A DNA stretch of 64,000 nt from DATKCT01 sp035513055 (GTDB lineage Bacteria > Verrucomicrobiota > Verrucomicrobiia > Verrucomicrobiales > DEV007), in contig DATKCT010000036.1 in the NCBI GenBank assembly GCA_035513055.1, positions 14,138 through 78,137 of the forward strand, read 5' to 3'. The notes below the pieces were generated by a model. It was not told where the DNA came from. It ran no database searches and worked only from the letters and a program-made list of their open reading frames with translations. The position numbers were made by a program, and so were the translations under genes. Position 1 is the stretch's first letter, and each line of letters opens with the position of its first letter. Positions 16,513 to 25,346 of the stretch are shown here, one piece after another.

Positions 16513-17771
16513 AGGTTCCCCGCCGTCCGCACCAGGAATCCCCCGGAAACCGGAGCTGGACTGGCCAGCACCCGCTCCTCCAAGTCGCTTTCCGCCAATC
16601 GCTGGAAAGTCTGGCCCGGCGCCAACACCGACACCAGGCCCTCTTCGGAAACGATGTAAATCCTGCCGGCCGCCAGCACCGGCGAGGCCGAGTAGTTACC
16701 CACCAAACGTTCCACCCAATGTTCCTTGCCCGTCCGCGCTTCCAAGCAGGTGACGATCCCGTTGTCGTCGACCAGATAGAGTTCCTCGTCCACCGCGAGC
16801 ATTGAGGGAGTCAGTGGCACCCGCTTGTCTCGCCGCCATCGCACGTGCGTCTTGGCGACATCACCGCGTCCTGACGGATCGATCGCCAGTAGACTGGCTT
16901 GGTCATACCCCGTGCAAACGAACACCAAGCCCTGCGCGTACACCGGGCGCGGCACCACCGAATACCCCTCGTAACTCACCCGCCAGATCTCCTGCCCTGT
17001 CCGTGGGTCGCAGCCGCTCACGGCATTGCTAAACGGGCTGATCAACTGCCGGCGGCCTGCCGCCTCGATCACCAGCGGCGTGCAAAAGGAAAACGCCTTC
17101 TTCGCGGTCGAACTCCGGTCCCGTTTCCAGGCTAGCTTTCCAGAGTCGCTCCGCAGCGCCGCCAGAAAAGGTTTTTCGCCGCCGTCCGCATGAAAAATCA
17201 GTAGATCCTGCTCCAGCACCGGCGATCCCCCATTTCCGTGGACGGGCGGATAGTTGAGACTGCTGTTTCTCCAGAGCACTTTCCCTGCAAAATCCAGGCA
17301 AGCAGTCCCCTGATGCCCAAAATGGACGTAGATCCTCCCGCCTGCGACCACGGGCGTAGGGCTGGCGTGGCTGTTCTTTCGATGAATGGCCGGAGCACCG
17401 CTGCCCTGGTGAAAGACAGTGCTCCGCCAGACGATCTCACCGCTCGCGGCATCGACACAAAGGGCCAGCAAATCGAGGCCATCCCTTCCCTCTGCCGGCG
17501 CCGCCGTCGTCAAAAAGACCTTCCCCTCGGCATGCACCGGGGAGGACCAGCCTTCCCCCGGAATCTCCGCCCACCAAACCACATTGTCCGGCTTCAACCA
17601 GCGCAAAGGGGCATCGACAATGGCGGAATGGCCTTGTCCCGCAGGCCCGCGAAACTCCGTCCAATTCTCATCCCCGGTTTGCTTCGCCAAAGCCGGCTGC
17701 AAGAGTGTGGTTGTCAAAACGGCTGCCACAGGGCCTAATCTCGAATGCGCTCGGCGGAAAAGCTGCCTCAT
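16467..17771 (-). CDS. Exported PQQ-like beta-propeller protein
   Basis: A 434-residue secreted protein with a signal peptide (about 1-29, ending LQPALA) and repeated propeller blades of the PQQ/BamB type. The blades read, for example, VDAASGEIVW, LDFAGKVLW, SDSGKLAW, DPRTGQEIW and EARTGKEHW. It opens with ENWTEFRGPAGQG, typical of PQQ-repeat proteins of planctomycetes and verrucomicrobia, which rarely bind PQQ. Enzymatic activity is not predictable. The start is placed at the Met before the signal peptide; an in-frame extension of 42 codons upstream is rejected. The 3' end overlaps the AI-2E gene by 46 bases, tail to tail. Confidence 0.88.
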   Translation of the reverse strand: MRQLFRRAHSRLGPVAAVLTTTLLQPALAKQTGDENWTEFRGPAGQGHSAIVDAPLRWLKPDNVVWWAEIPGEGWSSPVHAEGKVFLTTAAPAEGRDGLDLLALCVDAASGEIVWRSTVFHQGSGAPAIHRKNSHASPTPVVAGGRIYVHFGHQGTACLDFAGKVLWRNSSLNYPPVHGNGGSPVLEQDLLIFHADGGEKPFLAALRSDSGKLAWKRDRSSTAKKAFSFCTPLVIEAAGRRQLISPFSNAVSGCDPRTGQEIWRVSYEGYSVVPRPVYAQGLVFVCTGYDQASLLAIDPSGRGDVAKTHVRWRRDKRVPLTPSMLAVDEELYLVDDNGIVTCLEARTGKEHWVERLVGNYSASPVLAAGRIYIVSEEGLVSVLAPGQTFQRLAESDLEERVLASPAPVSGGFLVRTAGNLYRFGAPASGAAAGG

Positions 17772-17920
17772 TCCAACCCGGTAGCCGAACTCCAGCCAAA
17801 GCTCAACCGGAGCCCGGGCTTTCTCAGAGGAAGGCTGCCCGGGCTTGCAAGTCCGCGTAAAACCCGTTCCCCTGCGTCTCTTTCGGCTCCATTGCATTTT
17901 CCGCCAGGAGCCTCTTCTCT

Positions 17921-20131
17921 GTGCAACGTCACATGGCCAAGCTTGTCCTCGTTTCCAACCGCCTCCCCGTAAGTCTCGGACCCGATGGAAAACCCGAGCG
18001 AACTACCGGAGGACTGGCCTCCGCACTGGAAGGCGCCGGACTTTCCGATACGGCGGTCTGGGTAGGCTGGCCCGGAATTGCCGCGGAAGAGAACGGCCAA
18101 CCCTTCGCTCAGCGGGATTCCTTCCGCGCCATTGGAGCCGAACCGGTCCCCCTGAGCACCGCGGATATCGACGGCTTCTACGAAGGCTACTCCAATTCCA
18201 CGCTCTGGCCCGTGCTCCACTACATGGTCCAGCGTGCGCGGTTCGACCGGGATTGGGCCAAAGCCTACGCCGCCGCCAACGCGAAATTCGCCGAATCCGT
18301 CCTTCAGGTGGCCTGCGACGGAGACACCGTCTGGATCCACGATTACCATCTTTTCCTCCTCCCCACATTGCTGCGCGAATCGGGCCGCAGTCTGCGAACC
18401 GGCTTCTTTTTGCATACTCCATTTCCAAGCAGTGAGGTGTTTCGCTCCCTGCCGGAACGAGGATCCATCCTGAAGGGACTGCTCGGCGCCGATCTCATCG
18501 GCTTCCACACCTTCAACTACCTGCGCCACTTTCGTTCGACAGTCCTGCGCACCCTGGGCGTCGAGTCGGAAGTCGACAACCTCTGGTTCCGGAACCGGCA
18601 GGTCCGCCTCGGGGTGTATCCCATCGGTCACAACCGGGCCGGCTTCGAAGAGGCCATGACGACGCCTGAATTCCAGGAAGCGCTGCTGCGCCACCAGGCC
18701 CGGCTCGGCGACCGCGTCCTGGTCTTGTCCGTCGAACGTCTGGATTACACCAAGGGGGTGCCCCAAAAGCTCGAAGCCATCAGGCGCTACTTGTCCGATC
18801 ATCCGGAGACGCGCTACCAGGTCGTTTTTCTACTCATCGCCGTCCCCTCGCGTCTCGGCGTTCAAGAATACGACGAACTCACCGAGGAGGTCCAACGGGA
18901 AGTCGGAGCCATCAACGGCGATTTCGGCGGCGTCGGCCACGCCCCCCTGCAGTTTCTCCACCGCAGCTTTCCCCCGGCCGAATTGGCGGCCCTTTACGCC
19001 CGGGCCGACGTCTGCCTCGTCACCCCACTGATCGACGGCATGAACCTCGTGGCCAAAGAATTCGTCGCCTGCAAGAAAGACCATCCCGGCACGCGGCCCG
19101 GAGCCATCGTCCTCAGTGAGTTCGCCGGAGCAGCCGAGGAAATGTCTCACGCCCTGCTGGTGAATCCCTACGACGTCTGCGGAGTGGCCGAAACCATCGC
19201 CGAAGCCATCGCCATGACCAGTTCCGAGAAACTTCACAGAACACAAGCGATGCGGGCCCGGCTCGACCGCCACGACGCCCGCCACTGGGCCGCCCGCTTT
19301 CTATCCGATCTCGACGCTTGCAGCACGCGCGAACCGCCTTCACTGGCCGGCGACAGCGTCGAAGCCCTCGCCGATCACCTGGCCCAGGCTGTGGCTTCCA
19401 ACAAGTCGCTCGCCCTCTTCCTCGATTACGACGGCACGCTGCGCGACTTCACGGCCCGCCCCGAGGACGCCGTGCCCGACCGGGAACTCGGCGCCCTCCT
19501 GGCTCGTCTCGCAGAACAGCCGAGCCTCAAGGTCGCCGTCATCAGCGGACGCCCTAGCATATTCCTTGAAAGGCACTTCGCCGGCCTCGGAGTCTCCCTC
19601 ATCGCCGAACACGGTTACCGCTGGTTCTTCCCAGAGAACAACGCCTGGGACATCGTCGATCCCCGCGTCGACAACACCTGGAAAGACGTCATCCGCCCCC
19701 ACCTCCAACAGGCCGCCGATCTCACCCCGGGCTCCAGCATCGAAGAAAAACTCTCGGCTCTGGTCTGGCACTACCGTCGCGCCGACCCCGAATTTGGCCT
19801 CTGGCGCGCCCACGGCCTCCTCGAAGAACTCACCTCACTGAGCGCCAACCTCCCCGTCTCTGTCCACCACGGAAACAAGATCGTCGAAGTCGCCAGCCAG
19901 TTGGTGAACAAAGGCGTCGCCGTCAACCTCCTGCTGAAACGGTGGCGTCCAGATGTCGCGGTCGCCGCCGGCGACGATCAGACTGACGAAACCATGTTCT
20001 CCCTCGAACCGGAAGGCATCGACTATTATACAATCAAGGTCGGAACTCACTCCACCCGCGCAGGCCGCCGCACCGACATCGGCGGCCTGCGCCGCTTCCT
20101 CAAACGTCTTCTCTCCCTCCTCGCTTCGTGA
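17921..20131 (+). CDS. otsA-otsB: Bifunctional trehalose-6-phosphate synthase/phosphatase
   Basis: A 736-residue fusion that makes trehalose from UDP-glucose and glucose-6-phosphate. The GT20 synthase domain (about 5-465) shows SNRLPV, the glycine-rich TTGGLASAL loop, WIHDYHLFLLP, HTPFPSSEVFRSLP and VERLDYTKG. The C-terminal HAD phosphatase domain (about 485-736) shows motif I DYDGT, AVISGRP and AAGDDQTDETMF. The GTG at 17921 has AGGAG 10 bases upstream. An ATG four codons later is the alternative. Its TGA stop overlaps the GTG of the GH15 gene, so synthesis and hydrolysis functions are translationally coupled. Osmotic or desiccation protection is the usual role. Confidence 0.93.
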   Translation: MQRHMAKLVLVSNRLPVSLGPDGKPERTTGGLASALEGAGLSDTAVWVGWPGIAAEENGQPFAQRDSFRAIGAEPVPLSTADIDGFYEGYSNSTLWPVLHYMVQRARFDRDWAKAYAAANAKFAESVLQVACDGDTVWIHDYHLFLLPTLLRESGRSLRTGFFLHTPFPSSEVFRSLPERGSILKGLLGADLIGFHTFNYLRHFRSTVLRTLGVESEVDNLWFRNRQVRLGVYPIGHNRAGFEEAMTTPEFQEALLRHQARLGDRVLVLSVERLDYTKGVPQKLEAIRRYLSDHPETRYQVVFLLIAVPSRLGVQEYDELTEEVQREVGAINGDFGGVGHAPLQFLHRSFPPAELAALYARADVCLVTPLIDGMNLVAKEFVACKKDHPGTRPGAIVLSEFAGAAEEMSHALLVNPYDVCGVAETIAEAIAMTSSEKLHRTQAMRARLDRHDARHWAARFLSDLDACSTREPPSLAGDSVEALADHLAQAVASNKSLALFLDYDGTLRDFTARPEDAVPDRELGALLARLAEQPSLKVAVISGRPSIFLERHFAGLGVSLIAEHGYRWFFPENNAWDIVDPRVDNTWKDVIRPHLQQAADLTPGSSIEEKLSALVWHYRRADPEFGLWRAHGLLEELTSLSANLPVSVHHGNKIVEVASQLVNKGVAVNLLLKRWRPDVAVAAGDDQTDETMFSLEPEGIDYYTIKVGTHSTRAGRRTDIGGLRRFLKRLLSLLAS

Positions 20132-21966
20132 TCCCCCGCCACAACGACAACTACAGTCACGGAGTCATCGGCAACGGCCGCACTTGCGCCCTCGTCGACA
20201 CCGACGGCTCCATCGTGTTCTGCTGCCTCCCCGACTTCGATTCCGGCACCGTTTTCGCTTCGCTTCTCGACGAGGAAAGAGGCGGTTCTTTCGGAATCTC
20301 CATCGTCGACGGCGACGCAGTGAGCCAGAATTATGAAGGCAAGACCAACCTCCTGGTCACCCGCTACGAAAGTCCGGACGGCGCCTTCGAACTCATTGAT
20401 TTCATGCCGCGTTACACCTGGGACGGCAAAGCCGGTTCCGCCGGCGACACCGCGCCCGACATTGTCCGCAGCCTCCGCCCCATCTCCGGCACACCGCGGC
20501 TCCGCGTCCACTACGATCCCAAACTCGATTACGCCCGGTTTCCCACGCAATCGTCGATTGCCAAGAATCGCATCAAAAGCACCACCACGGGCATCCACCC
20601 CGACGGCAAGCCTATCTACGAGTCACTCTACCTCCACTCCGATCTTCCGCTCGAAGCCGTGCTCTCCGGCGAACCGGTAGTGCTCGATTCCTCGCGCTAC
20701 CTCTTCCTTACCTATCACGACAAGGTCCAGTGTCCCACACCGGACCTGGTCGAACTCATGCTCCAGCGCACCCGCGCCTACTGGCTTTTGTGGTCGGCAC
20801 GCACCCATTACCCCGGCCGCTATGCGAAAGAAATCCTCCGAAGCGCGCTCACCCTGAAAATGCTGCAGTTCGGACCGACCGGCGCCGTCGTCGCCTCGGG
20901 CACCACTTCGCTGCCCGAGACCATCGGCGAAGGACGCAACTGGGACTACCGCTTCTGTTGGATCCGCGACGCCTCCATGACCGTGGGCGTGCTCCACCGC
21001 ATCGGTCATCCCGCGATGGCCGCACGCTTCGTCGATTGGGTCCTCAACACCGTCCCCACCAAAGACGACGCCCTCCAGATCATGTATGGGCTCCGAGGGG
21101 AAAGGATCCTTACCGAAGAGACCCTCGATCACCTCTCCGGTTACCACGGCTCTGCCCCCGTGCGCATCGGAAACGATGCCTACCACCAGGAGCAGCACGA
21201 CATCTACGGCGTTCTGCTCGACGTCATCTACCAAGACCTCAGCGAACGAAGCCGCACCCCGGAAGCCCTCGACCGCATCTTCACTCGCGTCCGCACTGTG
21301 GCCCGCACCGTCGGTCTGCGTTGGCGGGAACCCGACCGCGGAATCTGGGAGATCCGCGGAGAAACCCGCCACTTCGTCTTTTCCAAGGTCCTTTGCTGGG
21401 TCGCCATCGATCGCGCCATCCGCATCGCGCGCATGCTCGGCAAAGAGGATTTCGCCGAGAACCAATGCGGCCTTCTCTGCGAGATCCACGACGAGATCTG
21501 CGAGCGCGGCTGGAACAGCAACATCGGGGCCTTCACCCAATCCTATGGATCCACCGATCTCGACTCCGCCAACCTGCTCATGGCTGAATACGGTTTCATC
21601 GGCCCGCATGACTCCCGCTATGTGTCGACCGTCGAACAAAGCCAGAAACGTCTGTGCCGCGATGGCCTGATGTACCGCTATCGGAATCACGACGATTTCG
21701 GCGTGCCCTCCAGCGCTTTCACCGTGTGCACCTTCTGGTTGGCGAAAGCCCTGGCTCGAATCGGGCGCCGCCGCGATGCACTAACGCTGTTCGAGAAACT
21801 GCTCGCCGCAGCCAATCCCAAAGGACTCTATGGGGAAGACCTCGACTTCACCACCCGGCGTCACCTCGGCAATTTCCCACAAGCCTACTCTCACCTCGCC
21901 CTGATCGACTGTGCCCTCGAACTCGCGGAAGGCGACCTCGGAGCCGAAGAAATGATCCAGGCCTAA
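20128..21966 (+). CDS. Glycoside hydrolase family 15 protein (trehalase/glucoamylase type)
   Basis: A 612-residue GH15 enzyme. An N-terminal beta-sandwich (about 1-230) precedes the (alpha/alpha)6 barrel with GH15 landmarks: LPETIGEGRNWDYRFCWIRD, the HIGNDA-type segment (VRIGNDAYHQEQHDIYG), and RGIWEIRGE. The family contains glucoamylases and the actinobacterial-type trehalase. The four-base GTGA overlap with the trehalose synthase/phosphatase gene makes a trehalase or a related trehalose-linked role the likeliest. No signal peptide, so cytoplasmic. The TAA stop is followed at once by a family A core (CCCACATTTCTCACCCC, 21967-21983). Confidence 0.88.
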   Translation: MIPRHNDNYSHGVIGNGRTCALVDTDGSIVFCCLPDFDSGTVFASLLDEERGGSFGISIVDGDAVSQNYEGKTNLLVTRYESPDGAFELIDFMPRYTWDGKAGSAGDTAPDIVRSLRPISGTPRLRVHYDPKLDYARFPTQSSIAKNRIKSTTTGIHPDGKPIYESLYLHSDLPLEAVLSGEPVVLDSSRYLFLTYHDKVQCPTPDLVELMLQRTRAYWLLWSARTHYPGRYAKEILRSALTLKMLQFGPTGAVVASGTTSLPETIGEGRNWDYRFCWIRDASMTVGVLHRIGHPAMAARFVDWVLNTVPTKDDALQIMYGLRGERILTEETLDHLSGYHGSAPVRIGNDAYHQEQHDIYGVLLDVIYQDLSERSRTPEALDRIFTRVRTVARTVGLRWREPDRGIWEIRGETRHFVFSKVLCWVAIDRAIRIARMLGKEDFAENQCGLLCEIHDEICERGWNSNIGAFTQSYGSTDLDSANLLMAEYGFIGPHDSRYVSTVEQSQKRLCRDGLMYRYRNHDDFGVPSSAFTVCTFWLAKALARIGRRRDALTLFEKLLAAANPKGLYGEDLDFTTRRHLGNFPQAYSHLALIDCALELAEGDLGAEEMIQA

Positions 21967-21983
21967 CCCACATTTCTCACCCC
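21967..21983 (+). repeat. Family A core directly after the GH15 stop codon
   Basis: CCCACATTTCTCACCCC follows the TAA without a gap. The stop and core together match the TTAGCCCGCATTTCTCATACC consensus. Confidence 0.55.
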
Positions 21984-22003
21984 ATTTTTGCTAGGCAAAA
22001 ACG

Positions 22004-22867
22004 TCAGAGCCGGTCCGCACGAAACGCCATCCACTTCCCCTGTCTGCGCACCTCTAGGATTCGAAGCCCAGCCCTCGTTGCACGGCCGAGACAGTCCTCT
22101 TCCTGCGTCCGCATAATTCCCGAGGCGATGCAAACCCCGCCGCGCTTCAACACGCGGTGGATCTTCGGAAAGGCCTCCTCCAATACTCCCGCAAACAGAT
22201 TGGCCGTGACGATCTCGAACTTCTCCCGCCCCGGAATCCAGCTTCGCACGTCGCTCTCCGCCACTTCCACGGACTCATCGCGAAAACCGTGCGCCCGGAC
22301 GTTCCGCCGTGCCGCTGCAACCGCCGCCGGATCGTAGTCCCAAGCCAAAACGCGCCCGATCCCCAGAAAGCGCCCCGCCAAGGCCAGGATGCCGGTCCCC
22401 GTACCCAAATCGAGTTGCCTCTCCTCCTCCAATCTCTCCCCTCGACGCTCCGCGGCCCAATCCACCAAAAGCCGAAGACAATTCGCCGTGGTCGCGTGGC
22501 CGCCCGTGCCAAAGGCCATCTCCGCCGGAATCGACAGCACGATTCGTCCCGGATACTCCTCCTCGAGCCGGGTTCGCGCCGCCTTTTTTCGCTCCGAAGT
22601 CACCACCAAACGGTCCCGGATCTTCACCAACGCCGCCTTCTCCGGTTTCATGAGCCGCCATTCCGATTCCTTCACATTCCGGACCGTCCCACCGAAACTG
22701 CGCCGGATCCGCTCGGCTTCCGCGCGCCGCGCCGTGTAGTAATCGACCCGGATCGACTTCCGCCCCGCGAAGGCCGTCACCACGACCGAGCCGTTCCCAA
22801 ATCCTCGCAGCCGTTCCTGCCACGCATCTTCCCACCTCGCTGCAGACAACCTTGTCCACACAAACAC
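22004..22867 (-). CDS. prmA: Ribosomal protein L11 methyltransferase
   Basis: A roughly 287-residue SAM-dependent methyltransferase that trimethylates lysines/N-terminus of ribosomal protein L11. An N-terminal substrate domain is followed by a linker (ARTRLEEEYPGRIVLSIPAEMAFGTGGHAT), the PrmA signature. SAM motif I is LDLGTGTGILALA, and the post-I loop NLFAGVLEEAFP corresponds to the family NI/NLxxxxL motif. The start chosen is the GTG at 22867, where the protein begins FVWTRLSAARWEDAW as in relatives and GAGG sits six bases upstream. The ATG at 22903 is only five bases from the encoded 3' CCA of tRNA-Gly and has no ribosome site. Confidence 0.88.
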   Translation of the reverse strand: MFVWTRLSAARWEDAWQERLRGFGNGSVVVTAFAGRKSIRVDYYTARRAEAERIRRSFGGTVRNVKESEWRLMKPEKAALVKIRDRLVVTSERKKAARTRLEEEYPGRIVLSIPAEMAFGTGGHATTANCLRLLVDWAAERRGERLEEERQLDLGTGTGILALAGRFLGIGRVLAWDYDPAAVAAARRNVRAHGFRDESVEVAESDVRSWIPGREKFEIVTANLFAGVLEEAFPKIHRVLKRGGVCIASGIMRTQEEDCLGRATRAGLRILEVRRQGKWMAFRADRL

Positions 22868-22908
22868 GGCCTGCCTCGCTCGATGATCTCCGTCTCCGTA
22901 CATGAAAA

Positions 22909-22983
22909 TGGAGCGGGTGATGAGATTCGAACTCACGACATCAACCTTGGCAAGGTTGCGCTCTACCCCTGAGCTACACCCGC
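22909..22983 (-). tRNA. tRNA-Gly (anticodon GCC)
   Basis: The minus strand folds into a complete cloverleaf: acceptor GCGGGTG/CACCCGC, D-arm GCTC/GAGC, anticodon stem CAACC/GGTTG with loop TTGCCAA (anticodon GCC), and T-arm GTGAG/CTCAT with TTCGAAT loop. Discriminator U and an encoded CCA follow. It lies just upstream of prmA on the same strand. Confidence 0.95.
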
Positions 22984-22997
22984 TCGAGGTGGGCAAA

Positions 22998-23025
22998 ACC
23001 CTAGGACCCGCCCCCGGCTTTGCAA
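22998..23025 (-). promoter_or_regulatory. Possible promoter of tRNA-Gly / prmA
   Basis: On the minus strand, TTGCAA (23025-23020) and TAGGGT (23003-22998) are spaced by 16 bases. A start about seven bases later would give a very short tRNA leader. Match to consensus is modest. Confidence 0.3.
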
Positions 23026-23090
23026 GGAAAAAAGCGCGCGCCATGCCGGTTTCCACTGCCTCCGCGCCCATCTGGCCCCGGTATTGGCGT

Positions 23091-23200
23091 TGAACGTTTT
23101 CATGCGCTTGGAAGCAACGGCCAAGGGGCGCCGGAAGCTCTCGGACTGCGGGGAAAATCGCCGGCTTCTTCGAGACGCGGAGCGCCGTGGTGGGCGGAGA
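23091..23200 (+). repeat. Family B dispersed repeat, copy 2
   Basis: Starts TTGAACGTTTTCATGCGCTT and continues with AGCAACGGCCAAGG, GGACTGCGG, and GACGCGGAGCGCCGTGG. It is nearly identical to copy 1 at 11528. It lies between tRNA-Gly and the site-2 protease gene and accounts for most of that gap. Confidence 0.75.
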
Positions 23201-23265
23201 CGCTCTCCAAGCTTTACCTTTCCCCCATCCTCACCTTCACTTTCTCCAGCCGGCGCGCGCCATCT

Positions 23266-24030
23266 ATGTTCTCCTTTCAAGCTCCTCCATCCACCCCCTA
23301 CGATCTTCGATTCCGTCTGCTGGGAATACCCATCCGCGTCCATCCGCTCTTCTGGTTAATGGCCGTCGTCCTGGGCCTGTATGCCGGAGACGCCGCGCAT
23401 CTCGCCATTTGGATAGCCATCGTTTTTGTCTCCATCGTCGTCCACGAACTCGGTCATGCCCTATCCATGCGCTTTTACGGTCAACCCTCACGGGTGGTGC
23501 TCCACATGGCCGGCGGCCTCACGATTCCTGAACCCGTCGCCTACCAAGGCGACTGGACCCGTCCTCCGCTCAAACCGGGCCAAGAAATTCTCATCACCTT
23601 CGCGGGTCCCGCCGCCGGGTTTCTTCTCGCCGGCGCGGTGATTGCCGGGGTCGCGGCCGCCGGCGGTTTGGTGACCCAAACCCCGCTCTTTGGGTTGATC
23701 CCCTGGCCCATGGCGCTGCTGCCCGAACACGGCCCGATGGTGAACTGGAGCGTCACCACGCTGATCTGGGTGAATCTTTTCTGGAGCTTGGTGAATCTCG
23801 CTCCCGTCTACCCACTCGACGGAGGACTTATCGCCCGGCACGCCCTGGTCTATGCAGACCCCAAAAACGGCATACGCGCCTCGCTCTGGATCTCCCTGAT
23901 CACCGGCGCCGCTGTGGCCGTCCTGGCCTGGCTGCTGCTGCGCAGCCTCCTCATGGTCATCCTTTTCGGCCTGCTCGCCGTCCAGAGCTACCAAGCGCTC
24001 GCCCATCGCGCTCCAAAGGAGGCGGGTTGA
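23266..24030 (+). CDS. Site-2 protease family (M50) membrane metalloprotease
   Basis: A 254-residue polytopic zinc metalloprotease. The HELGH motif (VVHELGHALSM, near residue 63) and the second conserved block NLAPVYPLDGG supply the zinc ligands of family M50, group III/SpoIVFB-like. Four to six membrane segments surround them. No PDZ or CBS domain is present. It likely cleaves membrane-bound regulators, but the substrate is unknown. The ATG at 23266 directly precedes the conserved PYDLRFRLLGIPIRVHPLFW start. The longer in-frame extension runs through the family B repeat and is not credible. Confidence 0.88.
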   Translation: MFSFQAPPSTPYDLRFRLLGIPIRVHPLFWLMAVVLGLYAGDAAHLAIWIAIVFVSIVVHELGHALSMRFYGQPSRVVLHMAGGLTIPEPVAYQGDWTRPPLKPGQEILITFAGPAAGFLLAGAVIAGVAAAGGLVTQTPLFGLIPWPMALLPEHGPMVNWSVTTLIWVNLFWSLVNLAPVYPLDGGLIARHALVYADPKNGIRASLWISLITGAAVAVLAWLLLRSLLMVILFGLLAVQSYQALAHRAPKEAG

Positions 24031-24082
24031 TCCAGCCGCTTTGCCTCAACCAATGCTGAAACGACTTCTTTACCCAACTGCC

Positions 24083-25297
24083 ATGAACAGAAAGCCACCC
24101 CTCCTCTGGTCCCGCCGCACGCTCCTGCGACGCGGCGCTTGGGCGGCGGGAGCCGCCGCGCTCGGCGCCCCGGCCCCGTCCTCCCGCGCCGAAGATTCCC
24201 CCCTCGCCAGTCACCGCATCGCCGCGCTCGAATTTCGCACTGTCCGGATTCCCTGGCCCCGCCAAGTGGGCCGCAATGCGATGCTGGGCATTCACGGCCG
24301 CGGACCTTCGCCAGAAGTGGCCGTCTTGCGCAGCGACCAGGGCGCCCTCGGCTGGGGACACCTCCAGAGCGACCGCAAGTCTGCCGAAGCTCTCCGCGAT
24401 CTCCTCGCCGGGAAGTCCATCGCCGAACTCATCGACCCGGCCGCGGGCATTCTCGATCGCCGCCTCCACCCCGTCGACGTTCCCCTCCACGACCTCGCCG
24501 CTGGTATCCTCGGAGTCCCGGTTTGGCATATGCTCGGCGGCCGCGACGCCCTGGACCACCCCAAGGTCTACTCGGGCATGATCTACTTCGACGACCTCGA
24601 CCCGGCCGAAGAGCCGGGGGGGATCGACAAGGTCCTCGAGAACTGCCGGTGGGACCATGAATATGGTTACCGCCAACTCAAAATCAAAATCGGTCGCGGA
24701 AACAAGTGGATGCCCACCAGCGAAGGACTCCAGCGCGACATCGACGTCGTCCGCGCCATCCACGGAGCATTCCCCGATTGCGAGCTGCTCGTCGACGGCA
24801 ACAACGGGTTTACCGTGGAAACCTTTGTCCGCTTCCTGGAAGGCATCGAAGGCATCCCTCTCTTCTGGATCGAAGAACCCTTCCACGAAACGATCGCCGA
24901 ATGGACGGTACTCAGAAACTGGCTCGTCACCCACGGACGCGAGAAGGCCTACCGCGCCGACGGCGAAGCGGCCCCCGATGTCCCCGTGCTCGAAGCCTTG
25001 GAAAAGGACCACACTCTCAATCTGCGCCTAACGGATATTTGCGGGCTCGGATTCACGGAATGGCGGCGGCTGATGCCCAAGCTGATCGCCGGCGGAATCG
25101 CCGCTTCGCCCCATACCTGGGGCTCGGCCTTGAAAACCGTCTACACGGCTCATCTCGCCGCAGCCCTCGGCAACACGCCCACGGTCGAGGGCGTCACCAC
25201 TGCAGGAGGCGACGTCGACTTCGAGGAGAACCGCATCGTCGAGGCCCGCTTTCAACCCTCGTCAAAACCGGGATTTGGCCTCGGGCTTCCCGCGTGA
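24083..25297 (+). CDS. Tat-exported enolase-superfamily protein
   Basis: A 404-residue protein with a twin-arginine leader (SRRTLLRRGAWAAGAAALG) and an enolase/mandelate-racemase barrel. Recognisable pieces are LKIKIGRG (the KxK region), DGNNGF (metal Asp), WIEEPF (metal Glu), and TDICGLGF and SPHTWGSAL near the C terminus. The third ligand region is less standard (YRADGEAAPD), so catalytic competence and reaction type are open. Export of an enolase-fold enzyme is uncommon. The ATG at 24083 is chosen since the Tat motif follows. A secreted PhoD-like phosphoesterase starts 49 bases downstream and may share its transcript. Confidence 0.8.
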   Translation: MNRKPPLLWSRRTLLRRGAWAAGAAALGAPAPSSRAEDSPLASHRIAALEFRTVRIPWPRQVGRNAMLGIHGRGPSPEVAVLRSDQGALGWGHLQSDRKSAEALRDLLAGKSIAELIDPAAGILDRRLHPVDVPLHDLAAGILGVPVWHMLGGRDALDHPKVYSGMIYFDDLDPAEEPGGIDKVLENCRWDHEYGYRQLKIKIGRGNKWMPTSEGLQRDIDVVRAIHGAFPDCELLVDGNNGFTVETFVRFLEGIEGIPLFWIEEPFHETIAEWTVLRNWLVTHGREKAYRADGEAAPDVPVLEALEKDHTLNLRLTDICGLGFTEWRRLMPKLIAGGIAASPHTWGSALKTVYTAHLAAALGNTPTVEGVTTAGGDVDFEENRIVEARFQPSSKPGFGLGLPA

Positions 25298-25346
25298 TCA
25301 CCGATGCCCGGCAAGCGGGAAACGCTCTCCCACCTTCTGCAAGTTG

